DNA of 64,000 nucleotides from Phycisphaeraceae bacterium. Lineage in GTDB: Bacteria; Planctomycetota; Phycisphaerae; Phycisphaerales; Phycisphaeraceae. This document shows, piece by piece, positions 17,347 through 27,713 of this stretch. Numbering within the stretch: the first letter of the stretch is position 1; every line of letters starts with the position of its first letter. The notes below the pieces were generated by a model that saw only the letters and a program-made list of their open reading frames with translations, made no database searches and was not told the DNA's origin. Position numbers and translations under genes: made by a program. The DNA is taken from NCBI GenBank assembly GCA_020849625.1, contig JADLFV010000030.1, positions 1 to 64,000 of the forward strand. Reading direction: 5' to 3'.

Positions 17347-17408
17347 GAATGTGCCTCCGAAAGGGGTTTGGATTGGAGGCGTATTATCGATTCGTCCGGG
17401 CGGTGCTG

Positions 17409-18005
17409 TCAAGAGAGCACATCAGCGGAAGTTAAGGGCGAATGATAGAGGTTGCGATAGTAGGTGGCTATGGTGGTGCCGTGGCGCTGGATGTTGCGGC
17501 TGTGTTCGAAACCGAAGGCCTCGACCCTGCGCTGGTCGGGCGACAGTTCGCTGGGCGCGTGCAGGTGCAGTTTGAGGTAGCCCTGCTGATGACAATGGCT
17601 CAAGGCCACCCGCAGCATGGCAGCCATGTCATGAGAAGTCGGTTTCTGCGGGCTGTCGCTGCTGATCACCAGCCGCGCTACGTCGGGATACAGGGGCCAG
17701 ACGCCCGCCACCAGCAGCGGCGTCATGTCGCGATGATACAGCGTCCAGATCGTCGGCCGCCGGTCAAAGGCCGGCTCCTGCACCGGGGCCGGGTAGCGAT
17801 TCAGGTCCGCCAACGTGACGGGGCGCAGGCGTTTGACCAAGACGCCGTCGTCATCCATCACGGTGTCGCTGGCGTCGGTATCGAGCGAGGCTATGGGAGC
17901 ATCGGGCGAGTCGGCCGTCGCGCCGTCGAGGCCGTCGGTAGCATCGCCGAAGCTGAAACTGCTCAGCAGCACGGACAACAGCAAACCCAGTAGTCGATCG
18001 CGCAT
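17409..18005 (-). CDS. Exported protein with possible GNAT-like C-terminal region
   Basis: 198 residues with a probable signal peptide (MRDRLLGLLLSVLLSSFSFG), then an Asp/Ala-rich linker (about 21-55). In the C-terminal half, AAMLRVALSHCHQQGYLKLHL and VEAFGFEHSRN loosely recall the last strands of GNAT acetyltransferases, but the acetyl-CoA loop is not convincing. Lies 62 nt upstream of the lamin-tail gene on the same strand. I do not recognise a specific family. Confidence 0.6.
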   Translation of the reverse strand: MRDRLLGLLLSVLLSSFSFGDATDGLDGATADSPDAPIASLDTDASDTVMDDDGVLVKRLRPVTLADLNRYPAPVQEPAFDRRPTIWTLYHRDMTPLLVAGVWPLYPDVARLVISSDSPQKPTSHDMAAMLRVALSHCHQQGYLKLHLHAPSELSPDQRRVEAFGFEHSRNIQRHGTTIATYYRNLYHSPLTSADVLS

Positions 18006-18050
18006 GACTGGCCCCCGGGATTGTTACGAAAGGACGATGGGGATGGTTCA

Positions 18051-18090
18051 CCAAAGAAAAAGCCCACAGTGAATCGGTGTGGGCTTTGGA
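18051..18090 (-). terminator. Intrinsic terminator of gnd
   Basis: On the minus strand, 31 nt after the gnd stop, a 10-bp perfect stem AAAGCCCACA / TGTGGGCTTT with a 9-nt loop is followed by TTTTTC. The stem and T-run fit a Rho-independent terminator for 6-phosphogluconate dehydrogenase. Confidence 0.8.
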
Positions 18091-18120
18091 GATTGAGCGA
18101 AATTTTGCGGCAGTTTACGG

Positions 18121-19659
<1,539 letters not shown>

Positions 19660-19685
19660 GAGTCAAACTCCAAAAAGGATTGGGA

Positions 19686-19869
19686 AGGAACCGCAGATTT
19701 CGCAGATGACGCAGATTAAGAAGGCATGAAACCGCGGATGAACGCAGATGAACGCGGATAAAGAACAAGACTTTGAGTTTTATCCGCGTTCATCAGCGTT
19801 TCATCTGCGTTCATCCGCGTTATCTTGTTTGAGAAATCTGCGTCATCTGCGAAATCTGCGGTTCCTCCG
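19686..19869. repeat. Nested inverted array pairs, units CGCAGATGA / CGGATGAA
   Basis: An outer pair (19686-19718 and 19831-19867; GCAGATTTC, GCAGATGAC units, period 9) encloses an inner pair (about 19729-19771 and 19776-19829; GCGGATGAAC, GCAGATGAAC units, period about 10). Each pair is a near-perfect inverted repeat around its own centre, and the inner unit appears inserted in the outer one. The whole fills the gap between gnd and the following dehydrogenase gene and could fold into a stem of about 90 bp. Confidence 0.9.
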
Positions 19870-19876
19870 ATGTTCA

Positions 19877-20851
19877 CTAAAATTGATTCGCCTGAACGTA
19901 ATCTTTGTCACCCTTGAGGTAATTGACAAGGTTTTTCGTGGCGCGCATGGCCTGGCGTTCGACGGATTCGCGGGTGCGGCTGCCGACGTGGGGGGTGATG
20001 ATGATGTTGTCGATCCCTCGGAAGAGGTGGTCCGGGGCCGGCGGCTCGTGGTCCAGCACGTCGGCGGCGTAGCCAAGCAGTTTGCCGCTCTTGCAGGCCT
20101 CCGCCAGGTCGGCTTCGTCGATCAGGCCGCCGCGGGCGGTGTTGACGATCAGGGTGGAATTCTTCATCAGGGCGATCGAATCGCGGTTGATCAGCTTGCG
20201 CGTCTGGTCATTCAGCGGCATGTGCAACGAGACAATATCCGCCGCCTTGAGGATGTCCGGCACGTTCTCGTAGCGCTGCACGTTGTATTGTCGGGCGAAG
20301 TCGTCATCCCAGAAGACGTCGTAGCCGATCGGCTTCATGTCGAAGGCGACGGCTCGCTTAACCACTTCCTTGCCGATCCTGCCCATGCCCAGCACGGCAA
20401 TGGTCTTGCCCGCCAGCTCGTTGCCGGTGATGCGTTTCCAGCCGCCTTCCTTGGTCGAGCGCAGGTGAGGCCAGAAGTGCTTGACCATCGCGATCATCAA
20501 TCCGAAGGCGTGCTCCGCCACCGTGGTGTGATTGACGCCGGGCGTAAACAGCACGGGCAGCTTTTTGCTGGTGGCATATTTGACGTCGATCGAATCGAGC
20601 CCGATGCCATACTTGGCGATGACTTTTAACTTCCGGGGGGCGGCCAGCGCGGCATCGATCACTTTGGCGGTGATGGCGTCGTCACCATTGAGCAGGCCGT
20701 CGAAGCCCCCGGAAGATTCGATCAGTCGCAACATCTCATTTTCAGGTAACGGACCGCGGGCGCGAACGACCTCGAAGCCGCTGGCCGCGAGGAAATCGTG
20801 GTGGGGGCCGGGGGTGTCCTGATAGCTGGTGGTGGTCAGAAGGATCCGCAT
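19877..20851 (-). CDS. D-2-hydroxyacid dehydrogenase (phosphoglycerate-dehydrogenase-like)
   Basis: 324 residues of the SerA/GyaR superfamily. NAD-binding GMGRIGKEVVKRAVAFDM, the catalytic arginine in NTARGGLIDE, the glutamate in DVLDHEPP and the histidine in ITPHVGSRT form the expected active site. It lacks the ACT regulatory domain of long SerA enzymes. Likely acts on 3-phosphoglycerate or another 2-hydroxy acid. AAAGG precedes the start. The 248 bases upstream, up to the ClC gene, contain no gene I can support. Confidence 0.88.
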   Translation of the reverse strand: MRILLTTTSYQDTPGPHHDFLAASGFEVVRARGPLPENEMLRLIESSGGFDGLLNGDDAITAKVIDAALAAPRKLKVIAKYGIGLDSIDVKYATSKKLPVLFTPGVNHTTVAEHAFGLMIAMVKHFWPHLRSTKEGGWKRITGNELAGKTIAVLGMGRIGKEVVKRAVAFDMKPIGYDVFWDDDFARQYNVQRYENVPDILKAADIVSLHMPLNDQTRKLINRDSIALMKNSTLIVNTARGGLIDEADLAEACKSGKLLGYAADVLDHEPPAPDHLFRGIDNIIITPHVGSRTRESVERQAMRATKNLVNYLKGDKDYVQANQF

Positions 20852-21099
20852 GAGTGAGGCCTTTCGTAAACTGAAACGGACTTACGCGTCACAAAGCGGT
20901 AGTCCGCTTCGCTCCACGCACGTCCCTCCAGACACCCTGCCAACGCCGCGCGTTAGCAGGGCCGACGACCTCCGTGCGGTTCAATTGAAGGAAACAACAT
21001 AATGAGTGGTCAAACGCCGGTCAACTGCTAACGGATGCCAACAGTCCGTATGGAGGCCTCGTTGCCCGTCACGATACCGTCCCACGCATTCTTTGTGGG

Positions 21100-22356
21100 T
21101 CACGGCAAGAGTTGGCTGTCCATCTCCGCAAGATGAAAATTATGGGGTTCCGTACGGGATTGCTTGTTTTCGATCACCACAATGCCCTGTCCCATCAGAA
21201 AACCGGAGACGCTGGCGAGAAAAACCGGCACCGGTGCGCCGTAACCGGTCAATGCCAGTACGATCAATGAGGAGGCCAATGGCGTCTGAGTCGCTGCTGC
21301 ATTGAACCCCGCCATGCAGCAGATCGTCACCAGTATCGGATCGGCTTGAGGCAAACAGGGTGCAAGCAATTGGCCAACGACCGCGCCCATGAAAAAGTGG
21401 GGAATGATCAACCCTCCCTGCCAGTGCCCGCGTATTGTCACGGAAGCAGCGAGCATTTTGGCCAGCAGCAGGCCAATCAGTGCAATCCCAGGCGCCTGCC
21501 CGTGCATCAGCGAGGCGATCTGTGCCCCGCCGTAAAAATAGGTCAGGGGAAACAGGTAGCCCAGCAGTCCGATGATCAGACCCGCGACGGTCGTCTGCAC
21601 AACCAACTGCCCGGATAAGCGTTGTGCCAACTGCCCGACGCCGCGGAAGATCGCCGCGTATCCCCAGGCCGCTACCGCGCAGACGGCGCCGATACCCGCT
21701 GCAGCCAGCGGAACCCACCATGCCATCGGCATGCGCATCGCCACGTGCCAGGGCTGTACGATGCCGTGACCGATGGTCACCACCATCACCAGGTAGGCCA
21801 TACTGCTGCAGATGACGGTGGGAATGATCGCTTCATAATATTCCAGCCCGCGTGTGTGCAGCATCTCCAGCCAGAGTATCGCGCCGCCCACCGGCGCCCC
21901 AAGGAACGCACCGAAACCTGCTCCCATACCCGCCAGCGTCAGCAACCGCGCCAGTCGTGGCTGCTTCAGGTAACGCGCCAGCCATCCACCGAGTGAACCA
22001 CCCGCCTGCGTCAACGCGCCTTCAGGACCCGCACTTTGACCCGCGACCAGGCCCAGCAACGACACGGGCAGAATCGGCGCATTGTCTTTCAATGGTAGAC
22101 AACCCGCCTTGTGAAAGTGGCGCACGATCGTCGCCATGCTTCCCGGATTGTGCAGCATCGTCAGGATGACTCCGACCATCATGCCAACCAGCATGCTGAA
22201 CCAGATGCGATGCAGCGGCGATGTCAGACTGTGCCAGACGACATGATCCAGTCCGTGCCAGGCCAGTGTGAACCCGACGCAAACCAGACCCACCAATACT
22301 CCCAGCAGCGCGGAAACGAGCAGCACATTGCCAAACCAACGCCTTGTATTGAGCAT
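21100..22356 (-). CDS. ClC family chloride channel/antiporter
   Basis: 418 residues, about 11 hydrophobic segments. Family signatures are GQSAGPEGALTQAGG (the G-x-E-G-P-like selectivity region, with Ala instead of the final Pro) and GGLIIPHFFMGAVVGQ (the G-x-F-x-P-like region), the two halves of the ClC inverted repeat. It moves Cl- or another anion across the inner membrane. The usual cytoplasmic CBS domains are absent. Its base composition looks somewhat less GC-rich than neighbouring genes, which might reflect transfer but is not proof. Confidence 0.8.
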   Translation of the reverse strand: MLNTRRWFGNVLLVSALLGVLVGLVCVGFTLAWHGLDHVVWHSLTSPLHRIWFSMLVGMMVGVILTMLHNPGSMATIVRHFHKAGCLPLKDNAPILPVSLLGLVAGQSAGPEGALTQAGGSLGGWLARYLKQPRLARLLTLAGMGAGFGAFLGAPVGGAILWLEMLHTRGLEYYEAIIPTVICSSMAYLVMVVTIGHGIVQPWHVAMRMPMAWWVPLAAAGIGAVCAVAAWGYAAIFRGVGQLAQRLSGQLVVQTTVAGLIIGLLGYLFPLTYFYGGAQIASLMHGQAPGIALIGLLLAKMLAASVTIRGHWQGGLIIPHFFMGAVVGQLLAPCLPQADPILVTICCMAGFNAAATQTPLASSLIVLALTGYGAPVPVFLASVSGFLMGQGIVVIENKQSRTEPHNFHLAEMDSQLLP

Positions 22357-22363
22357 GACCTAT

Positions 22364-23068
<705 letters not shown>

Positions 23069-23575
23069 GGTGTAAACTCGAAATCCGAAACTCGAAACTC
23101 GAAATAAACTCAAAACCACAAACTCGCAGTCGGAATTGTTACGTCCTTTCCTTTTTCAGGATGGCGCCGAAGATCAGGTTCAGTTCTTTGGCTTCCTGCC
23201 ACAGTTGGCGAGCTTCGTCGCGCTGGGCGGGTTCGGCGGCGGCGATCATGCGCAGCCAGTGCTTGGATTCTTTGGCTTCCTTGCGACACAAGGCGATACG
23301 ATGGCCGAAATCCTTGCGCGAAATCGCATCCTCCGCTTCCAGATAATTGGCGCCGACGCTCGTGGCCGATCGCGTCAACTGGTCGATCAGCCGTAGATTC
23401 ACCGTGTCCCGCGGCAGCACCTTACAGAACCGCACAATCGCCTCTCCAAACCGAGCCGTCCGCTCATCCAGATCATAGGGCTTTTCTGCCTCGGATTGAG
23501 CGTTGTGATCGGGCATACGGTCCGTATTTCGAGTTTGAGGTTTATTTCGAGTTTCGAATTTCGAGTTTCGAGTTT
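23069..23575. mobile_element. Candidate S23/IVP element with inverted CGAAACT arrays
   Basis: The whole gap between the lolE stop (23576-23578) and the lolD start (23068) is made of a left array (about 23074-23123; CGAAACT, CGAAATAAACTC units), a four-helix-bundle protein gene, and a right array (about 23525-23575; TTTCGAGTTTCGA units) that is the reverse complement of the left. Known intervening sequences in bacterial 23S rRNA genes have the same parts: inverted termini around an S23/IVP-type gene. I infer a related mobile unit in an intergenic site. The same arrays recur without the gene at 56.9-57.1 kb. Confidence 0.6.
23139..23516 (-). CDS. Four-helix-bundle protein (S23/IVP, TIGR02436-like)
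   Basis: 125 residues from ATG 23516 (MPDHNAQSE). The core LTRSATSVGANYLEAEDA, followed by RKDFGHRIALCRKEAKESKHW, is the signature of the 23S-rRNA-intervening-sequence protein family, which forms pentameric four-helix bundles and is related to the accessory protein Avd of diversity-generating retroelements. An upstream ATG at 23579 would add residues encoded only by the array. No Shine-Dalgarno is visible. It separates lolE from lolD on the same strand, and both flanks are repeat arrays, so it looks like cargo of a mobile unit. Confidence 0.85.
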   Translation of the reverse strand: MPDHNAQSEAEKPYDLDERTARFGEAIVRFCKVLPRDTVNLRLIDQLTRSATSVGANYLEAEDAISRKDFGHRIALCRKEAKESKHWLRMIAAAEPAQRDEARQLWQEAKELNLIFGAILKKERT

Positions 23576-25180
23576 TCACTCATACCTCAGCGCTTCTACC
23601 GGGTTCATCCTCGCGGCCAGGATGGCGGGGATCAGGGCGCCTACCACGCTGGAGACGATGGCGCCGAGCACCACCCACGCGGAGCCGAAGATGTCCAGCC
23701 GATCGGGGATGCGTTCGAAGAAATACACCCGCGGGTCCCACATGCGCCAGCCGAACTGCCCGTCCAGGGAGGCGATCCCCGGAAGGGTGACGTGCGGGAA
23801 CAGGTAGTAGCAGGTCAGCGACAGCAGCACCAGTGTGGCGGCTGCGGCCAGCACGGTCAGTTCCAGCCGATTGTCGCGGCGGCGGCAGAGCATCGCGGTG
23901 GCGATGGTCACGATGATGCTGCTGATGACGATGACCAACACGAATGCGATGAAGCTGAACATGCGTGTGGCCAGGGTGTCCTGGATGTTGTTCAGGTGGG
24001 TGACGATGATGGCCGCCAGAATCAGGCCGACCAGTGACCCGAGCGTTCCGACGCCCAGGCCGTAGCCCAGGAACAGTTTCGATACGCCGTAGCTGGACGC
24101 CCCGATGGCTCGCAGCACGCCGATGTCGCGGGTCTTTTCCAGCACGATGGTGTAGAACGTGGTGGCCACCATGACCACCGCCACCACGCTGATGATCACG
24201 AACAGGAACGTAACCAGCCCCTTCTCATTTTCCACGGCCGAAAGCAACGTGTGATGCCGCTGCATCCAGGTGCGCACCCGCGGCTGAACCGTCAGTTCGG
24301 GATGCTCAGCCAGAAAATCATTCATCAATCCGGCGACGTCATCCTCCACCTGTTGCGGACTGTAACCGTCGGCTGCTTTCACCATGATCTCGCTGGCGCG
24401 GGCGGGTGTCGGCTTGTCCACCAGATTGCCCTCGGCATCCACCGACTGGGTGCTGCCGCTCATCAGCAGCTTGCGCTGAAGCTCATCGAACGGCACATAG
24501 ACCCGGCTCGAATCAATCTCGTACAAACCGCTCTTGAACTCGTTGAGCACCACGCAGCGCAACCGCTGGGCATCGACGAAATCACCTTTGGTGGTCACCG
24601 GCAGCACGCTGATGACCGCCTCGGAGAACACAGCCGCCCAACCGGGATTGTATTGGCCCTTTTCATCGCGCCACTGCACCGGGTTGGTTTCGATGCCGAT
24701 CACGCAGCCCGGCCGATCGTCCGTGGCCAGCGGCGAGCGCATGTCCAGCGACAGCTTTTCCAGGTCGATGTTCGTCGGAAGATTGTCGATGTCCGACGAC
24801 TGCCACATCAACGTCTGGCTGAAACCCACGATACGATCCATCTCGCGCGGACGGATGCCCATCACCTCCACCGGCTTGGTGCTGTCGAACAGGCGCAGCA
24901 GCCCGTAACTGACCACCGTGGGGGTGGCTGCTTCAACCGAGGGCAGCTTTTCGATGCGCTCGATCAGGTCCTGGTAGTAGGGGAAGCCGCCATAGGTGTT
25001 GGCGTCGATCACCACGTCGCCGGTCAGCTTGTGGGCGCTGCTTTGAAGCAGATCGAGAAATCCGCCCATGACGCTCATGACCACGATCACCATCATGGTG
25101 CAGACGGTGACCGCCAGCGCCGCAAACAACGGCGCCAGCTTGCGGCGAAGGTACTTCGAGATGAGCAGCCATTTGAACAT
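23576..25180 (-). CDS. ABC transporter permease, LolC/LolE (FtsX-like) type
   Basis: 534 residues with the classical layout: an N-terminal membrane helix (residues about 17-40), a large periplasmic MacB-PCD-like domain (about 45-330), then three membrane helices in the FtsX-like domain with DIGVLRAIGASSYGVSKLFLG split around residue 375. Partner of the LolD ATPase downstream. Between the second and third terminal helices there are additional hydrophobic segments not typical of LolE, making the C-terminus longer. The S23 element begins immediately after its stop codon. Confidence 0.85.
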   Translation of the reverse strand: MFKWLLISKYLRRKLAPLFAALAVTVCTMMVIVVMSVMGGFLDLLQSSAHKLTGDVVIDANTYGGFPYYQDLIERIEKLPSVEAATPTVVSYGLLRLFDSTKPVEVMGIRPREMDRIVGFSQTLMWQSSDIDNLPTNIDLEKLSLDMRSPLATDDRPGCVIGIETNPVQWRDEKGQYNPGWAAVFSEAVISVLPVTTKGDFVDAQRLRCVVLNEFKSGLYEIDSSRVYVPFDELQRKLLMSGSTQSVDAEGNLVDKPTPARASEIMVKAADGYSPQQVEDDVAGLMNDFLAEHPELTVQPRVRTWMQRHHTLLSAVENEKGLVTFLFVIISVVAVVMVATTFYTIVLEKTRDIGVLRAIGASSYGVSKLFLGYGLGVGTLGSLVGLILAAIIVTHLNNIQDTLATRMFSFIAFVLVIVISSIIVTIATAMLCRRRDNRLELTVLAAAATLVLLSLTCYYLFPHVTLPGIASLDGQFGWRMWDPRVYFFERIPDRLDIFGSAWVVLGAIVSSVVGALIPAILAARMNPVEALRYE

Positions 25181-25189
25181 TCGTTTTCA

Positions 25190-25275
25190 GACAGGATGAC
25201 AGGATGGACAGGATTTACAGGATAAAAACCCTGAATTGAATCCTGTTAATCCGTCTTCATCCTGTTGATCCTGTC
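25190..25275. repeat. Inverted array pair, unit ACAGGATG (period 8-9)
   Basis: Left arm 25190-25224 holds four ACAGGAT units with changing linkers. Right arm about 25240-25275 holds the reverse complement ATCCTGT. The spacer is about 15 nt. It lies directly upstream of the LolE-type gene, between it and lysS, and would be in the 5' leader of lolE. Confidence 0.85.
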
Positions 25276-25291
25276 AAAAATCGAAATACCC

Positions 25292-27157
25292 TTAACCTTG
25301 TGGTCGCATCAGGGGGAACAAAATGACATCGCGAATGCTCGTGGCTCCGGTCAGCATCATCACCAGGCGGTCAATGCCTAGCCCGAACCCCCCGGCCGGG
25401 GGCATGCCGACCTTGAGGGCTTCAAGGAAATCCCCGTCGATCTCCTGCTGCTCCTCGCGGTCGCCCACTTGGTGGCGCAGGTGACGCTCCTGCACGTCCG
25501 GGTCGTTCAGTTCGCTGTAGCCGGGGCTGATCTCGACGCCGTTGATGGCCAGTTCGTAAACGTCAGCGAAGAACGGGTCGTCCCTGTTCTCGCGGGCCAG
25601 GGGGATCACGGCGCTGGGCACGTGGGTGACGAACGTTGGATCAATCAGCGTGGGTTCGATGAGTTTCTCATAGACTTCGACCAGTTGCTCAGCGGGAGAC
25701 ATATGAGTGAATTTGTAAAGAAACACATCTGCTTCCCGTTTAGCTCCACTCTCATCAATAAGCCTATGAAAATCATTCATCAGGGTTGTTAGCGTGTTTA
25801 TTTGCCGATCTAACCGCTCTAGTTCGGCCTTATCTTCAAGTCTACCATCGTTCTGCAGTCGGTTGAATTCTTGTTCAAGGTGTGTTAGCTCAGCCCGTAT
25901 GAATGCCAAGACTTTGTCCTTTTCTCGCCGATATGCCTCAACGGAACCGGCCTGAAGCAACTTCCCTGCCAGCGAGGGATTTGATTCTTTCAACCGCAGA
26001 CCTATCTTGCGAAAACTCCTTGTCTGAATAGCCGAAAGGATGGTTTGAACGTCTTGTGCCGAGGCTCGTTTCTTATTGAAGCTCCAGCCTAATTCTTCGC
26101 GTACCAAGTCCACCATGCTCACCCGCCGCCAGGGACGCTTCAGGTTGATCGTGCGGGTGATCTTCTCTGCGTCCTCCGCGTCTCTGTGGTTAATCTCCAG
26201 CGTCCCGAACACCTTCATCGCCACGGTGCAGACCAGGTCTTCAACCAGGTCAGCCACGGTTTCCCACGACCCGAAGGCCTCGTAGGCTTCGAGCATGGTG
26301 AACTCGGGGTTATGGCGTGGACTCAAGCCTTCGTTGCGGAAGTTGCGGTTGATTTCGAAGACCTTGTTGAATCCGCCGACCAGCAAACGCTTGAGGTACA
26401 GCTCGGGGGCGATGCGCAGGTACAGCGGCATGTCCAGGGCGTTGTGGTGCGTGATGAAGGGCCGGGCGGCGGCTCCGCCGTGGAGCGACTGGAGCATGGG
26501 GGTTTCGACTTCGAGGAACCCTCGACCCCGCAGGTAATCACGGATTTCATCGATAATGCGGATGCGCAGTTGCATCGTCCGCATGACATCGGGGTTGGCA
26601 TAGAGATCGACGTAGCGTTTGCGGTAGCGTTGCTCGGGGTCGGTCAGACCATGAAACTTTTCCGGGGGCGGGGCGAGGCTCTTACAGGCGAGGGTGAGGC
26701 CGGCATCACCTCCGGGGGCGCCTTGGGACCAGACGGTGATTTCGCCGGTCTTGGTGCTGCCCAGCGGGCCGGCGGCGGTGACGATGTCGGACAGGTCCAC
26801 CTGCTTGGCGAGTTTGAACACTTCCGGGGGCACGGATTTTTTGCTGACGGCAACCTGCAGGTCGCCGCTGCAATCGCGCAGGCTCAGGAAGATCAGGTTG
26901 CCCATGACCCGCGACTGCACCACGCGCCCGGCCACCCGTACCCGCGGCCGGGCATCCTGGGTGGCGTCCTGTTTGTGGGCTTCGTCAGCGGCGGCATCGT
27001 ATTTGGCACGCGCTTCGGCCAGGGGTAGCAGGCCGTCGATGCGTCCGCCGTAGGGCTCGATGCCCAGCTCGTCGCGCAAGCGTGCCATCTTGCGGCGGCG
27101 ATCGCCTTCGATGTCTCCGGGGGTCCGTGGTGTCCGGGGGTCGTTCGGTGTGTTCAT
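25292..27157 (-). CDS. lysS: Lysyl-tRNA synthetase, class II, with two insertions
   Basis: 621 residues, versus about 500 in most bacteria; charges tRNA-Lys. An OB-fold anticodon domain is at about residues 70-185. Motif 2 is FRNEGLSPRHNPEFTMLEAY (about 280), motif 3 GFGLGIDRLVMML (about 597). Two features are odd. HRDAEDAE (about residue 325) is encoded by a short tandem array. Residues of about 355-475 form a long charged, coiled-coil-like insertion encoded by clearly AT-richer DNA (about 25.7-26.09 kb). The reading frame stays open and all catalytic motifs are present, so the enzyme is probably functional. Confidence 0.93.
   Translation of the reverse strand: MNTPNDPRTPRTPGDIEGDRRRKMARLRDELGIEPYGGRIDGLLPLAEARAKYDAAADEAHKQDATQDARPRVRVAGRVVQSRVMGNLIFLSLRDCSGDLQVAVSKKSVPPEVFKLAKQVDLSDIVTAAGPLGSTKTGEITVWSQGAPGGDAGLTLACKSLAPPPEKFHGLTDPEQRYRKRYVDLYANPDVMRTMQLRIRIIDEIRDYLRGRGFLEVETPMLQSLHGGAAARPFITHHNALDMPLYLRIAPELYLKRLLVGGFNKVFEINRNFRNEGLSPRHNPEFTMLEAYEAFGSWETVADLVEDLVCTVAMKVFGTLEINHRDAEDAEKITRTINLKRPWRRVSMVDLVREELGWSFNKKRASAQDVQTILSAIQTRSFRKIGLRLKESNPSLAGKLLQAGSVEAYRREKDKVLAFIRAELTHLEQEFNRLQNDGRLEDKAELERLDRQINTLTTLMNDFHRLIDESGAKREADVFLYKFTHMSPAEQLVEVYEKLIEPTLIDPTFVTHVPSAVIPLARENRDDPFFADVYELAINGVEISPGYSELNDPDVQERHLRHQVGDREEQQEIDGDFLEALKVGMPPAGGFGLGIDRLVMMLTGATSIRDVILFPLMRPQG
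26162..26193 (-). repeat. Tandem array inside lysS, unit about CGCAGAGGA (period 9)
   Basis: On the coding strand CACAGAGAC-GCGGAGGAC-GCAGAGAAG, three 9-nt units encoding HRD-AED-AEK. Because the period is a multiple of three, the array keeps the frame. It has only one arm, with no reverse complement nearby. Variants of this word are seen as intergenic repeats in many bacteria (from general knowledge). Confidence 0.7.
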
Positions 27158-27170
27158 GGGCGCCGCTATG

Positions 27171-27210
27171 GTATGAAAAAACGCCCCCGCCGGTGAAAGC
27201 GGGGGGCAAA
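27171..27210 (-). terminator. Intrinsic terminator after rplS
   Basis: On the minus strand GCCCCCCGC and GCGGGGGC pair around a short loop (TTTCACCG) and are followed by GTTTTTTC. It lies 54 nt after the rplS stop and 14 nt before the lysS start, separating the two transcripts. Confidence 0.7.
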
Positions 27211-27212
27211 GA

Positions 27213-27247
27213 GAGTTACGAGTTTCGAATTACAAGTTTCGAGTGAC
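27213..27247. repeat. Single-arm array of the CGAAACT family
   Basis: Between rplS and its terminator the plus strand reads GAGTTACGAGTTTCGAATT followed by ACAAGTTTCGAGTGAC: about five degenerate units of the word that flanks the four-helix-bundle gene at 23 kb. The second arm is missing, so it may be a decayed or partial copy. Confidence 0.65.
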
Positions 27248-27260
27248 AGAGCGGAGGGCA

Positions 27261-27713
27261 TTATCCCTCGGACCCGCTTGCCTCGGCGGCGGCTTTTTCC
27301 TTGGCTTCGCGCTCGGCGGCTTCCTGGCTCTGCTGCTCTTCCTGCTGGACCAGCCAACCCAGGCCGCGGCGGCGGTCACGCAGACGACGCTTCTTGCCCA
27401 CGCGCTCGCGCAGGTAGTAGAGCTTCGACCGGCGCACGTGGCCGTGACGCTGAACCTTGATGCCCGCGATTCGGGGCGAATGGATGGGAAACGTGCGTTC
27501 CACACCCTCGTTGGCCACGATTCGCCGAACGGTGATGGTTTCGTTGATGCCGGAGCCCTGGCGTTTGATGACCACGCCGGTGAAGACCTGGATGCGCTCC
27601 TTGGCGCCTTCCACGATCTTGACGTGGACGTCAACGGTATCACCGACGCTGACCATCGGGATGGTGCTGTTGAGTTGGCCTTGGGTCACTGATCTGAGGA
27701 TGTCGTCGCTCAT
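27261..27713 (-). CDS. rplS: 50S ribosomal protein L19
   Basis: 150 residues; sits at the 30S-50S interface. Conserved segments GDTVDVHVKIVEGAKERIQ, FTGVVIKRQGSGINET and the basic KLYYLRERVGKKRRLRDRR are present. It is longer than the usual 115 residues because of an acidic, Glu/Ala-rich C-terminal tail (about residues 122-150). AAGGA precedes the start codon by 9 nt. In many genomes it follows trmD, but here no trmD lies upstream. Confidence 0.95.
   Translation of the reverse strand: MSDDILRSVTQGQLNSTIPMVSVGDTVDVHVKIVEGAKERIQVFTGVVIKRQGSGINETITVRRIVANEGVERTFPIHSPRIAGIKVQRHGHVRRSKLYYLRERVGKKRRLRDRRRGLGWLVQQEEQQSQEAAEREAKEKAAAEASGSEG

Noticed and set aside
19686-19869. CRISPR-like array
   Set aside because: Units are 9-10 nt, without unique spacers, and run in opposite orientation in the two arms. 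No cas genes are present.
20880-20990. Possible integron attC-like or tRNA-like fold (GCGGTAGTCCGC, GTTAGCA)
   Set aside because: Only short hairpins are present. GTTAGCA does not match the attC consensus GTTRRRY, and no cloverleaf with a T-loop could be built.
21100-22356. ClC gene as part of a genomic island
   Set aside because: Base composition seems only slightly different by eye, and no integrase, tRNA or direct repeats flank it.
23517-23579. Longer form of the four-helix-bundle protein starting at 23579
   Set aside because: The additional residues (KTRNSKFETRNK) are only the translation of the CGAAACT array and have no counterpart in the family.
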